NCBI RefSeq assembly: GCF_000717175.1
Contig: NZ_JNYD01000025.1
Location: 23,204-87,203, forward strand
From: Pseudonocardia autotrophica
GTDB taxonomy: Bacteria; Actinomycetota; Actinomycetes; Mycobacteriales; Pseudonocardiaceae
DNA: 64,000 nt
Reading direction: 5' to 3'
The first letter of the stretch is position 1. Every line of letters begins with the position of its first letter. Positions 8,920 to 16,936 of the stretch are shown here, piece by piece. The position numbers and the translations under genes were made by a program. The notes below the pieces were generated by a model, which saw nothing but the letters and a program-made list of their open reading frames with translations, was not told the DNA's origin and made no database searches.

Positions 8920-9833
8920 CGAGCACCGCCGCGGTCCCCCGGCGGCGGGGTCGGGCCGGAGTGGTGCCCCCGCGTGGGGCTCGGCGTCGTCGACGAGCCG
9001 TCGACCCGGACGGTCAGCGTGCCGATCCCGTCGGCGCGCATGCTGACCACGTCGCCGTCGAGCAGAGGACTGACGCCCGCGGGCGTGCCCGTGCTGAGGA
9101 TGTCGCCCGGGCGCAAGGTCAGGACGGTCGACACGTAGGCCACGAACCGGGCAACGCCCCAGATCAGGCCGCTCGTGCTCGCCTTCTGCCGCAGTTCCCC
9201 GTTGTTGGTGAGCGAGAAGGCGACGTCGGCGGGATCGGCGAGCTCGTCGGGCGTCGCGATCCACGGGCCGCAAGGCGTGAACGTGTCGAACGACTTGCGG
9301 ATCGAGCGGTCCTCACCGCCCCGCATCGTGATGTCGAGCAGGCCTGTGTAGCCGAACACGTGGTCGAGGGCGTCCGCCTCGCACACGTCCCGGGTCTTCC
9401 TGCCGATCACGACGGCGATCTCCGCCTCATGGTCGAACCTGCGGTCGCCATAGGGCAGGCGCACGGTCCCGCCGTCCCCGAGCAGCGACGATGGCGCCTT
9501 GAGGAAGAAGCCGAGCGCCCCCACGTCCGCCGACTCTCGCATCTCCTGCTGGTGGTCGAGGTAGTTGACCGGCGCCGCGACGATGACGCGGGGGTCGGGC
9601 ACGGGGGCCCGCAGCGTCACCTCCGCCAGCGGGCGGCCGGGGCGCGTCCTCGCCGCGACCGCGACCTCCTCGGGCCGCGGGTCCGCGATGTAGCGGCGCA
9701 TGCGGCCGGCGCCGAGGCCACCACCACCGGTGCCCCGAGTGTCGTCGGTGCCGTCCACGACATCGCTGACGTCCACGATGCGGTCGTCGAGGACGACGCC
9801 CAGCCGGTCGTCGTCGAACGTGGCGAGATGCAC
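8916..9833 (-). CDS. Fumarylacetoacetate hydrolase family protein (maleylpyruvate/fumarylpyruvate hydrolase candidate)
   Basis: 305-residue FAH-fold metal hydrolase. The metal-site segment FDHEAEIAVVIG is near residue 140, and ILSTGTPAGVSPLLDGD near the C-terminus is typical of the family. In gentisate pathways such enzymes cleave maleylpyruvate or fumarylpyruvate to pyruvate plus maleate or fumarate. GTG 9833 has AGGAG six bases upstream; longer openings lie inside the monooxygenase gene and were not used. It sits directly after the 3-hydroxybenzoate monooxygenase and gentisate dioxygenase genes. No maleylpyruvate isomerase gene is present in the window, so direct hydrolysis of maleylpyruvate, or an isomerase elsewhere, has to be assumed. 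Confidence 0.88.
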   Translation of the reverse strand: MHLATFDDDRLGVVLDDRIVDVSDVVDGTDDTRGTGGGGLGAGRMRRYIADPRPEEVAVAARTRPGRPLAEVTLRAPVPDPRVIVAAPVNYLDHQQEMRESADVGALGFFLKAPSSLLGDGGTVRLPYGDRRFDHEAEIAVVIGRKTRDVCEADALDHVFGYTGLLDITMRGGEDRSIRKSFDTFTPCGPWIATPDELADPADVAFSLTNNGELRQKASTSGLIWGVARFVAYVSTVLTLRPGDILSTGTPAGVSPLLDGDVVSMRADGIGTLTVRVDGSSTTPSPTRGHHSGPTPPPGDRGGAR

Positions 9834-9867
9834 AATGTCTCCTGCGTTGCGGTTCGGTTGGTGCTCG

Positions 9868-11043
9868 TCAGCGGTGGCCGTGCAGCCAGTCCGACTCCGA
9901 GTAGTCGTCGTGTGCCCGCGCCTCGAGCAGGCGGTTGCGCACGGTCGCGCCCATGCCCTCGAGGTGCAGCAGCTCGCCGAAGCTCCGGGCGGTCCGCTGC
10001 ACCCGGCCCGCCCGGGGGACGCGCAGGCGCTGGTACTCCACCAGGGCGGCGTCGATGTCGGGCTGCGCGCCCAGCACGCTCCCCAGGACCTGGGCGTCCT
10101 CGAGCGCCTGACAGGCACCCTGGGCCACGTACTGGAACATCGGGTGCGCCGCGTCGCCGAGCAGGGCCAACCGCCCCCGCACCCAGTTCTCGACCGGGTC
10201 CCGGTCGACCATCTTCCAGTGCCGGTCGCGGGAGATGAGTTCGACGCTCGCCCGCACGGGCGCACAGGCCTCGGCGTAGTGCTCGTCGATCTCGTCGGGT
10301 AGGCCCCAGTCCGAGTGCCCCGTGTCGAAGCGGTCGCTGCGGAAGCAGACGACCTGGTTGTACAACTCGCCGCGGCGGATCGGGTACTGCACGAGGTGCA
10401 TGCCCGGCCCCGCCCAGACGAGCACGTCGCGCCCGCCGGCCAGCTCCGCCACGTGGTCGAACGGCAGGGTCCCGCGGTAGCTCACATAGCCGGACGGGAC
10501 GGGGGCCGGGTCGCCGACCACCTGTTCGCGCACGGTGGACCTCAGCCCGTCGGCACCGATCACGAGGTCGGCAACGTGGTCGACCCCCTGCTCGGTGCGG
10601 GCGACGGCACGGGTGCCCTCGTCTTGGACGCCGGAGACCGTCTGTCCGACGCACAGCTCGACGTTCGCGCGTTGCTTGGCCGCGTCGACGAGGAGGTCGA
10701 GCAGGTCCCGCCGGTGCATCACGATGTAGGGCTTCCCGTACCGGCGTTCGTACTCCGCACCGAGGTCCAGCGCGGTGATCACCTCACCGGACAACGCGTC
10801 CAACATGACCAGGCGGCCCGGGCGGAAGGCATAGCGGTCGAGCTCGGCCGCGCCGATCCCCAACGCCTCCAGGGCGTGCTGGGCGTTCGGCGCGAGCTGC
10901 AGCCCCGCTCCGATCTCGCCGAACTCGTCCGACCTCTCGAGCACTCGAATGGTCTCGAAGTCCGCGGAGTGTGAGAGCGCCAATGCTGCGGACACGCCCC
11001 CGATCCCCCCGCCGACGATCACTGCGTCCCGGCTATCCGGCAT
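9868..11043 (-). CDS. 3-Hydroxybenzoate 6-monooxygenase-like FAD enzyme
   Basis: 391-residue class A flavoprotein monooxygenase that would hydroxylate 3-hydroxybenzoate to gentisate with NAD(P)H and oxygen. The FAD Rossmann motif VGGGIGGVSAA is at 10-20, and the second FAD motif LLGDAAHPMFQYVAQGACQA follows near residue 300. The C-terminal pattern SFGELLHLEG...SDWLHGH matches what I recall of the Rhodococcus 3-hydroxybenzoate 6-hydroxylase, which is why I prefer it to salicylate hydroxylase. It is transcribed just after the gentisate dioxygenase gene (33-base gap) and before the FAH hydrolase, a typical gentisate order. 6-Hydroxynicotinate monooxygenase is a less likely alternative. Confidence 0.85.
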   Translation of the reverse strand: MPDSRDAVIVGGGIGGVSAALALSHSADFETIRVLERSDEFGEIGAGLQLAPNAQHALEALGIGAAELDRYAFRPGRLVMLDALSGEVITALDLGAEYERRYGKPYIVMHRRDLLDLLVDAAKQRANVELCVGQTVSGVQDEGTRAVARTEQGVDHVADLVIGADGLRSTVREQVVGDPAPVPSGYVSYRGTLPFDHVAELAGGRDVLVWAGPGMHLVQYPIRRGELYNQVVCFRSDRFDTGHSDWGLPDEIDEHYAEACAPVRASVELISRDRHWKMVDRDPVENWVRGRLALLGDAAHPMFQYVAQGACQALEDAQVLGSVLGAQPDIDAALVEYQRLRVPRAGRVQRTARSFGELLHLEGMGATVRNRLLEARAHDDYSESDWLHGHR

Positions 11044-11076
11044 CGTCGCTTCTCCCTTTCGCCGCGATCATGTGGG

Positions 11077-12117
11077 TCAGTCCGCCAGGGCTTCCTCGCG
11101 CAACAGCTCCAGCGCCCGCAGAGCGGGGCGGTTGCTGTAGGCGAAGAGGACGACGTCGTCGGACGTCGAGGCGCAGTCGAGCCGGTAGCGCGCCCAGCCG
11201 GGCACGGCGAGGATGTCCTTCGGTTCGAGGTCGAACGTGGTGTCGCCGACCTCGACCGTCGCCCGGCCCCGCACCGCGTGCAGGATCGTGCTCGCGGTCG
11301 TCCTCGCGGGCCGACCGACGAAGCCGGGTCGCAGCCGCAGGATCCGGCAGTCGATCGTCGGCATCACCGGACCGCCGGTCCACGGGTTGGTGTACTCGAG
11401 CACGACACCCTCGGACTCGCTGCCGTCCACGTCGTCACCGATTGCCGCTAAGGCCCGCTCGGTCTCCGACCACGGGTAGTTGCCCACCGGGGAGGACGCG
11501 GTCTGCGGGGTCTCCCAGACCGGGTTGAGCCGGCCGTGGATATAGACGCGGCTGGAGAAGTCGTCGGGGACACTGCTCTTCTGGGTGCGGTCGCCGAACA
11601 GCTCGAAGAAGCCCGCCTCGAAGCTGTTGGTCAGCGGGAAGTCGAGCCCGTCGAGCCACATCATGGGGCCCGACCCCTCGTGGTAGTGGTCATGCCAGTG
11701 CCAACCAGGGGTCAACAGGAGGTCACCAGGGCGCATGTGGACGCGCTCGCCGTTGACCGTCGTGTAGGCGGACTCGCCCTCGATGATGAAGCGGAAGGCG
11801 TTGGCGGTGTGCCGGTGGGCCTGCGCGGTCTCCCCCGGCATGATGATCTGGATCCCGGCGAACAAGCTGTTCACGGTGGCGGGCGGGTCGGCCAACCCCG
11901 GGTTCACCAGCATCAGCACCCGGCGCTCCGCCTCCTCGAGGGAGAGCGTCTCGGTGAAGTGCAGCATGTACGGCCGCAGGTCGGAGAAGGACCACCGGTG
12001 CGGAACCGCCGCGCTGCGCGGCTCGGGGTGGAACAAGTCGCCGTAGTGGCGCCAGAGCGGCTCTGCGCCGAGCTTCGTGATCTGCGAGTAGGCCTGGTCG
12101 GTCGTTATCTCGGCCAT
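11077..12117 (-). CDS. Gentisate 1,2-dioxygenase (bicupin)
   Basis: 346-residue iron-dependent ring-cleaving dioxygenase that converts gentisate to maleylpyruvate. The first cupin carries the metal histidines in AQAHRHTANAFRFIIEGE (His 101 and 103) and TPGWHWHDH (about 137-145); the second, metal-free cupin follows after residue 240. ATG 12117 was chosen: GGAAGG lies about ten bases upstream and the protein starts MAEITTDQ, whereas an in-frame start at 12219 would overlap the operator. First gene of the eleven-gene operon. The palindrome at 12158-12181 lies 41 bases before the start, so expression is probably controlled there. Salicylate or 1-hydroxy-2-naphthoate dioxygenase are the alternatives within this family. 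Confidence 0.88.
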   Translation of the reverse strand: MAEITTDQAYSQITKLGAEPLWRHYGDLFHPEPRSAAVPHRWSFSDLRPYMLHFTETLSLEEAERRVLMLVNPGLADPPATVNSLFAGIQIIMPGETAQAHRHTANAFRFIIEGESAYTTVNGERVHMRPGDLLLTPGWHWHDHYHEGSGPMMWLDGLDFPLTNSFEAGFFELFGDRTQKSSVPDDFSSRVYIHGRLNPVWETPQTASSPVGNYPWSETERALAAIGDDVDGSESEGVVLEYTNPWTGGPVMPTIDCRILRLRPGFVGRPARTTASTILHAVRGRATVEVGDTTFDLEPKDILAVPGWARYRLDCASTSDDVVLFAYSNRPALRALELLREEALAD

Positions 12118-12157
12118 TGAGAGCCAACCTTCCCATCGGGCGAGCCGACGATCTGTC

Positions 12158-12181
12158 AGATGCTCAGTGTACTGAGCATCT
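12158..12181. promoter_or_regulatory. Palindromic operator in front of the gentisate operon
   Basis: A perfect 11-base inverted repeat with a 2-base centre (AGATGCTCAGT-GT-ACTGAGCATCT), 41 bases before the gentisate dioxygenase start and 73 bases downstream of the MarR stop. Size and symmetry suit a MarR-family dimer. The same core, ATGCTCAG-N4-CTGAGCAT, recurs at 29648-29669 in front of the aromatic-acid transporter. Binding by the MarR protein at 12254-12688 is inferred from position. Confidence 0.8.
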
Positions 12182-12253
12182 TGCGTGAACAGTTTCCGTG
12201 AACGGACGAGCCAGCACAAGCCTCGTGCGGGGGGCGGACCCCCCGCCCGGCGG

Positions 12254-12688
12254 TCAGAGCACCTCGCGCAGCCGTTCGAGCAGCGGGATGGCGGCGGCCA
12301 GGCGCCGCTGCTCCGCCGCCGAGAGCTCGGTGGCGATGACGGCGGCGAAGCGCCCGTTCCAGGCCTCCCGCGTGTCGGTGACCCAGTCGCTCCCCTTGGA
12401 CGTGACCTCCACGATCAGGCGCCGAGAGTCGTTGGGGTCGGTCCTCCGGTCGACATAGCCTTTCGCCTCGAGGGCCTGGACGACCTGGGCCGCCGACTGC
12501 GGCCGGATCATCTCGATGGCGGCCAGCGACGCCACCGTCGTCGGCCCTTTCTGCGCCACGCGCGCCAGCATGGAGGCCTGGCCGAGAGTCAGGTCCCCGT
12601 CCTCGCGCAGCCCCCTCACCTTCCGGACGAGCGGGCCGAGACAGGCCCGCAGCCGGGCGGCGACGTCCAGTGCGTCAGGAGTTGCCAT
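12254..12688 (-). CDS. MarR-family transcriptional regulator
   Basis: 144-residue winged-helix regulator. The helix-turn-helix lies around TTVASLAAIEMIRPQSAAQVVQALEAKGYVDRR (about residues 50-82), with the wing DPNDSRRLIVEVTSKG after it, as in MarR proteins that release DNA on binding an aromatic ligand. It is transcribed towards the gentisate operon and separated from it by the palindrome at 12158-12181. The most economical reading is that it represses that operon and the transporter at 28241-29587 and responds to 3-hydroxybenzoate, gentisate or a related acid. No copy of the palindrome was seen in front of its own start. Confidence 0.9.
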   Translation of the reverse strand: MATPDALDVAARLRACLGPLVRKVRGLREDGDLTLGQASMLARVAQKGPTTVASLAAIEMIRPQSAAQVVQALEAKGYVDRRTDPNDSRRLIVEVTSKGSDWVTDTREAWNGRFAAVIATELSAAEQRRLAAAIPLLERLREVL

Positions 12689-12779
12689 CGCCTTCGTCTT
12701 TCCTCTTCTGCCGGGCGTTCCGACCGCTATCGGACCACGGATCAGGACGACGGTACCGCCCGGGGAGCCCCACCCCTTC

Positions 12780-14243
12780 TCAACGGGTCATGGCGTTGAC
12801 GTGCACGAACTTTGGCTGGGTGTAACTGAACAGCTCGTCGATCCCTTCCTCGCGCCCGATCCCGCTGTTCTTCACGCCGCCGAACGACGTCCCGGGGAAG
12901 TGTGCGGACACGCCATTCACCCAGACATAGCCGGCGTCGATGGCGTGGACGGTGTTGAGCGCGGTGGCGAGGTCGCGCGTCCACACCGAGGCGGTCAGCC
13001 CATACTCCACGTCGTTCGCCATCGCGACCACCTCGTCCGATGTGGACCACCGCACGATCGACAGGACGGGACCGAACACCTCCTCACGGAAGATCCGCAT
13101 GCCGGGTGTGACGTCGGCAAACACGGTGGGGGCGACCCAGTAGCCCGTCGGGAAGCGCTCGCCGCGCAGGCTGCGGCCGCCCGCGACCAGCCGCGCCCCG
13201 TCCTCGAATGCGGTGTCGATGTGGCGCAGCACCTTCTCGTACTGCGCCCGCGAGTTCACCGGCCCCATGTCCGAGGCCGGGTCCCGCGGGTCGCCCACGG
13301 TCAGCCCGTCGACGAGCTCCGCCACCCGGGCGACGCCCTCGTCGTAGATGCTCTCGTGCAGGAAGAGCCTGCTCTGCGAGCCGCAGGACTGCCCCGCCCA
13401 GCTGAAGTTCATCCCCGCGACCGCCGCGGGCAGGGCCGCCTCCAGGTCCGCGTCCGGGAACACGACCATCGGGTTCTTGCCGCCGAGCTCGAGGCTGAGC
13501 GTCTTCACGTTCACCTCGGCGGCCGCCCGCTGCAGGGCCAGCCCCGTCGCGACGGAGCCGGTGAACGCGATGCGGCGGATCCGCGGGTCGCGCACGAGGG
13601 CGTCCCCCGCCACCGCACCCACGCCGGTCACGATGTTCACCACGCCGCTCGGCAGGACCTGCCCGCAGATCTCCCCGAGAACGCACGCGGAGAGCGAGGT
13701 CTGCTCGCTCGGCTTGATCACCATCGTGTTGCCGGCGGCCAACGGTGCCGCCATCTTCCCCGCGGCGAAGAAGATCGGGTGGTTGAAGGGCGTGATCCGA
13801 CCGACGACGCCGTAGGGCTCCCGCGTCGAGAAGTGCAGGCCGCGGGCGGTCGCCGGCACGGTCTCGCCCTTCAGCTCACCGGCTAGTCCGGCGTAGTACT
13901 CCAGGCTCTCGGCGGCGCGGGCGATGTCGAGGCGTAGCTTGCGGACCGTGCTGCCCGAGTCGCGGACCTCGAGGTCGACGATCCGGTCCCGTTCGGCGCG
14001 CAGGGCGGCCGCCACCTCGACCAGCGCCGTGGCGCGGTCGCGCGGGGGCAGCCCGGCCCACGCGGAGGCGGCTCGCTCCGCGGCGGCCGCGGCGAGCCGG
14101 ACGTCCTCGGTGGTGCCGGCGGGCACCCGCCCGATGACCTCCTCGGTCGCCGGGTCGACCGCGTCGAGGAACGCCCCGTCCGAGGCCTCTGCCTGTTTCC
14201 CGTCGATCAGCATCCGGCCGTCGAGGAACTCCGGCGCGCTCAC
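12780..14243 (-). CDS. NAD(P)-dependent aldehyde dehydrogenase
   Basis: 487-residue aldehyde dehydrogenase that oxidises an aldehyde to the acid. It has the general-base glutamate in LELGGKNP (about 253-260), the catalytic cysteine in WAGQSCGSQSR (about 285-295) and the cofactor motif FTGSVATG. GTG 14243 overlaps the stop of the RutA-like monooxygenase gene (GTGA). Third and last gene of the LigM/monooxygenase/ALDH operon that starts at 16778. In trigonelline and pyridine catabolism an LLM monooxygenase acts with an aldehyde dehydrogenase, so the pair may take apart a ring product; vanillin-like aldehydes are the alternative because of the LigM-like partner. Confidence 0.9.
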   Translation of the reverse strand: MSAPEFLDGRMLIDGKQAEASDGAFLDAVDPATEEVIGRVPAGTTEDVRLAAAAAERAASAWAGLPPRDRATALVEVAAALRAERDRIVDLEVRDSGSTVRKLRLDIARAAESLEYYAGLAGELKGETVPATARGLHFSTREPYGVVGRITPFNHPIFFAAGKMAAPLAAGNTMVIKPSEQTSLSACVLGEICGQVLPSGVVNIVTGVGAVAGDALVRDPRIRRIAFTGSVATGLALQRAAAEVNVKTLSLELGGKNPMVVFPDADLEAALPAAVAGMNFSWAGQSCGSQSRLFLHESIYDEGVARVAELVDGLTVGDPRDPASDMGPVNSRAQYEKVLRHIDTAFEDGARLVAGGRSLRGERFPTGYWVAPTVFADVTPGMRIFREEVFGPVLSIVRWSTSDEVVAMANDVEYGLTASVWTRDLATALNTVHAIDAGYVWVNGVSAHFPGTSFGGVKNSGIGREEGIDELFSYTQPKFVHVNAMTR

Positions 14244-15382
14244 GGCGCGGACCGCAGTCCGGCCTCGACCATCAGCGGCAGGACCTTCTCGTTGAACTCG
14301 GCCAGCCCCTGGGCCATGTCGACCCAGCCGAGGGCGATACCGTCGTAGCCGAGCTCCTTGTACGCGACGAGCCGCTCCACGATCTGCTCGGCGGTCCCGA
14401 CAAGCGGCATGCCGCCCCAGCCCGCCACCTTGTAGCGCGCCATCTGGAGGTGCACCTCGGGCGAGAAGCTCTGGCTACCACCGGCCATGGACCCGCGGAT
14501 CTGGTTCTGTGCGGCTTCGAGGTCGCCGAGCTCGTCGACGTACCATTCGAAGTAGCGCCAGGCCTCGGCCTCGGTGTCCGCCAGCACGACGGGTGCGAAC
14601 GTGATCCGTCCGCCGCGCACGCCGAGCTCTTGCGCCCTCGCCTCCGTCCGCCGGGCGATGCCCCCGACGATGTCGAGGTCCGGCCCGCCCTGGAAGGAGT
14701 AGTCGGAGTGCTTGAGGGCGAAGTCGAGACCCGCGCCTGAGGTTCCGGCGGACACGATGAGCGGACGCGGACGCTGCACCGGCTTCGGCTGAAGGTAGCC
14801 GCGCCGCACCGTGTAGTACTTCCCCTCCCAGTCCACTTCGTCCTGCTCTGTCCATAACCGCTCGACCAGCATCAGCCACTCCTCGGCGGCTGCGTACCGG
14901 TCCTCGTGCTCGCGCTGGTCGATCCCGAACATCCCGAACTCGAGGGCGTTGTTCCCCGCCACGAGGTTGAGGCCAACCCGGCCCGCGCTGATCGCGTCGA
15001 TGGTGGCGGCCATCTTCGCGGCGAGCATCGGGTGGAAGACCGGGATGTGGCAGGTGACGAACAGGTGGATCCGCTGCGTCACCGCGGCCATGCCCGCGGC
15101 CCACGTGAAGGTCTCGTACTGCTCGGCGTTGGCGTTCATCCGCCCGCCGTGCCCCCTCCACCGCCCGAGCGAGAGCAGGAACTCCCACCCGGCGGCATCG
15201 GCGGCCTGTGCGACCGCCACGGTGTCCGGCCACGACAGCACGTTGGGTGCCGCCTCGGACATCACCATCCCGCCACTGATGTTGAGGCAGAAGATGCCGA
15301 GCTTCATCGCATTGTCGCCGTACATCGCCGAGGTCGGCTGCGCGGCCGCGGCCGGGGTCTGAGTCTGGGTCGCGACGTCCAT
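14240..15382 (-). CDS. RutA-like LLM-class flavin-dependent monooxygenase
   Basis: 380-residue paralogue of the enzyme at 1478-2611. Shared landmarks are MKLGIFCLNISGGMVM (about residues 25-40), FLLSLGRWRGHGG (about 69-81), KMAATIDAISAGRVGLNLVAGN (from about 124) and VSAGTSGAGLDFALK (about 220-234). The RutA-like SISxGRxGxNLVxG pattern suggests a reduced-FMN and oxygen-dependent attack on a small, possibly N-containing ring; the substrate is not known. ATG 15382 has GAGGAGA seven bases upstream. It is preceded by the complete LigM-like demethylase gene (34-base gap) and coupled to the ALDH gene, so the three products probably act in series. Confidence 0.88.
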   Translation of the reverse strand: MDVATQTQTPAAAAQPTSAMYGDNAMKLGIFCLNISGGMVMSEAAPNVLSWPDTVAVAQAADAAGWEFLLSLGRWRGHGGRMNANAEQYETFTWAAGMAAVTQRIHLFVTCHIPVFHPMLAAKMAATIDAISAGRVGLNLVAGNNALEFGMFGIDQREHEDRYAAAEEWLMLVERLWTEQDEVDWEGKYYTVRRGYLQPKPVQRPRPLIVSAGTSGAGLDFALKHSDYSFQGGPDLDIVGGIARRTEARAQELGVRGGRITFAPVVLADTEAEAWRYFEWYVDELGDLEAAQNQIRGSMAGGSQSFSPEVHLQMARYKVAGWGGMPLVGTAEQIVERLVAYKELGYDGIALGWVDMAQGLAEFNEKVLPLMVEAGLRSAP

Positions 15383-15416
15383 GTCGTTCTCCTCGTTCCT
15401 CGTGACGACGAACCGG

Positions 15417-16778
15417 TCAGCGGATCGGAGCGGAGGTGTGCACCGTAGCCCGGATCTCGGTCTGGACGTGGCGCTCGACCCCGAGCTTGGCGGTCCCACC
15501 GTTCTCCTCGCCCCAGACGACGCTGACCTTTTTGCCGTCGACCGCCGCGTCGGCGTCGAGCATGCCGAGGGAGAAGAAGCCGCCGACGTTGACGGTGTAG
15601 CCGCACATCGCCGAGATGCCGACGAGCTCGTCCTGCGCACGGACCTGGTCGAACTGCACCCGTGCGTACCGACCCAGGGGCATGTCGAGGAACTTCGCCC
15701 CGGTGCCCCGCGGGGAGAACAGGCTGCTGGTGATGACCCGGGTGGCGTCCTCGTCGTTCCACCGCAGCCAGACCTTGCGCTTGCGCGGCTCGTCCTTGGT
15801 CGCCTCGAGCGCCTCCCGGCCGATGAAGTCGTGGTCGAACTTCATGATGTGGCCGTAGTCCATGTCCCACGGGGTCCGGAAGTAGTCCTCGATGTCCTCA
15901 GAGGCGAAGCTGCCCGCGATCGAGATCTTGGCCTCGTACCCGTCGGCCGGCAGCCACTCCCGGTACGCGCGCATCCGCTCGTCGGTGTAGATCCCCGGGA
16001 CCGGCTGCGAGAGATAGCCGGACTCGATCCCGGAGCTGTAGTAGGCGAGCGCGCCGCCGCGCACCAGGCCGAACTCCTCGCCCGCGGAGAGGAGCGCGTC
16101 GAGGACCCGCGGGCCGTCCTCGGACGGACCCCAGATCTCCAGGCCCATGTTGTCGTCACCGGGCGCGCCGGCCATCGTGTGCTTGAGCGCGCGCACCTGC
16201 GCGCCGCCCAGCTCGAACTCGGTCATGCCGAAGAAGCGGACTTCGGGCAGCGCCCCGTCTGTGGCCTTCTCGAGGATGCTCTTCGCGAGCGGGCCCTCGA
16301 TCTCGTACCGGAACAGCCGCCGGCGGGCGTCACTGTCCGCGGTCCGCCGGTCCCAGGTGACCTCGACGTCGTACCCGCCGATCTCCGCCTGGTACTGGAC
16401 CCAGTTGGCGCAGGCGCTGGGACCGACGAGGCTGATCTCGTCGTCCTCCAGGCCGAACAGCACCGACGTCCCGATCAGGTTGCCGTCGTATCCGCAGACC
16501 ATGAACTGCTTGGACTTGTTGCGACCGAAGTTCTTGAAGCTGTTGATCCCGGTGTCCGACATCAGCCGGACGACGTCGGGACCCTTGAAGTACGCGTCGT
16601 TCATGTGGTTGGACTGGTCGAACAGCACCGCGCTCGACATCCACGCCGCCTGCTCGTCGCGCCAGTTGGAGTGCTGCGGGGCGTAGGCGAGGCTGAACAG
16701 CTTGAGCGGGGCGTTCCGGAGCATGTCGACCGGCTTCGAGTACGTCGCCAGCTTCGCCTGCAAGCTCTCGTTGACCAT
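15417..16778 (-). CDS. LigM-like tetrahydrofolate-dependent demethylase
   Basis: 453-residue GcvT-fold protein of the LigM (vanillate/3-O-methylgallate O-demethylase) group, close to the normal LigM length. Landmarks are HSNWRDEQAAWMSSAVLFDQ near residue 40, the folate-domain run around YLSQPVPGIYTDERMRAYREW, and the C-terminal segment FIGREALEATKDE. I start it at ATG 16778, which has AAAGG about seven bases upstream; an ATG at 16811 lacks a site. It would transfer a methyl group from a methoxylated (or N-methylated) compound to tetrahydrofolate. First gene of a three-gene operon with the GntR-type operator candidate about 135 bases upstream. A second, partial copy starts at 657. Confidence 0.87.
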   Translation of the reverse strand: MVNESLQAKLATYSKPVDMLRNAPLKLFSLAYAPQHSNWRDEQAAWMSSAVLFDQSNHMNDAYFKGPDVVRLMSDTGINSFKNFGRNKSKQFMVCGYDGNLIGTSVLFGLEDDEISLVGPSACANWVQYQAEIGGYDVEVTWDRRTADSDARRRLFRYEIEGPLAKSILEKATDGALPEVRFFGMTEFELGGAQVRALKHTMAGAPGDDNMGLEIWGPSEDGPRVLDALLSAGEEFGLVRGGALAYYSSGIESGYLSQPVPGIYTDERMRAYREWLPADGYEAKISIAGSFASEDIEDYFRTPWDMDYGHIMKFDHDFIGREALEATKDEPRKRKVWLRWNDEDATRVITSSLFSPRGTGAKFLDMPLGRYARVQFDQVRAQDELVGISAMCGYTVNVGGFFSLGMLDADAAVDGKKVSVVWGEENGGTAKLGVERHVQTEIRATVHTSAPIR

Positions 16779-16913
16779 CGTCTGCCTTTCCGTCGTTGGC
16801 GTGCAAGACACGGGTTCCGGGCTCGGACAGCCGGCCCGGCGAAGTCACCTCGGCTGTTCCGCGCGCCGCCGACCTGCGGCCGCCGCGCTCCCAACCGGCT
16901 TGCCGACCCTAGA

Positions 16914-16936
16914 TTTCCGCAGGCTTGCCTGTCAAT
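16914..16936. promoter_or_regulatory. Candidate GntR operator before the LigM/LLM/ALDH operon
   Basis: Read on the minus strand, ATTGACAGG-CAAG-CCTG-CG-GAAA, an imperfect inverted repeat that overlaps the last codon and stop of the GntR gene and lies about 135 bases before the LigM-like start. It matches the site at 25013-25035 (ATTGACAGG-TACG-CCTG-TC-GAAA) at 19 of 23 positions. GntR/HutC-type regulators bind such short symmetric sites; assignment to the adjacent GntR is inference. Confidence 0.7.
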
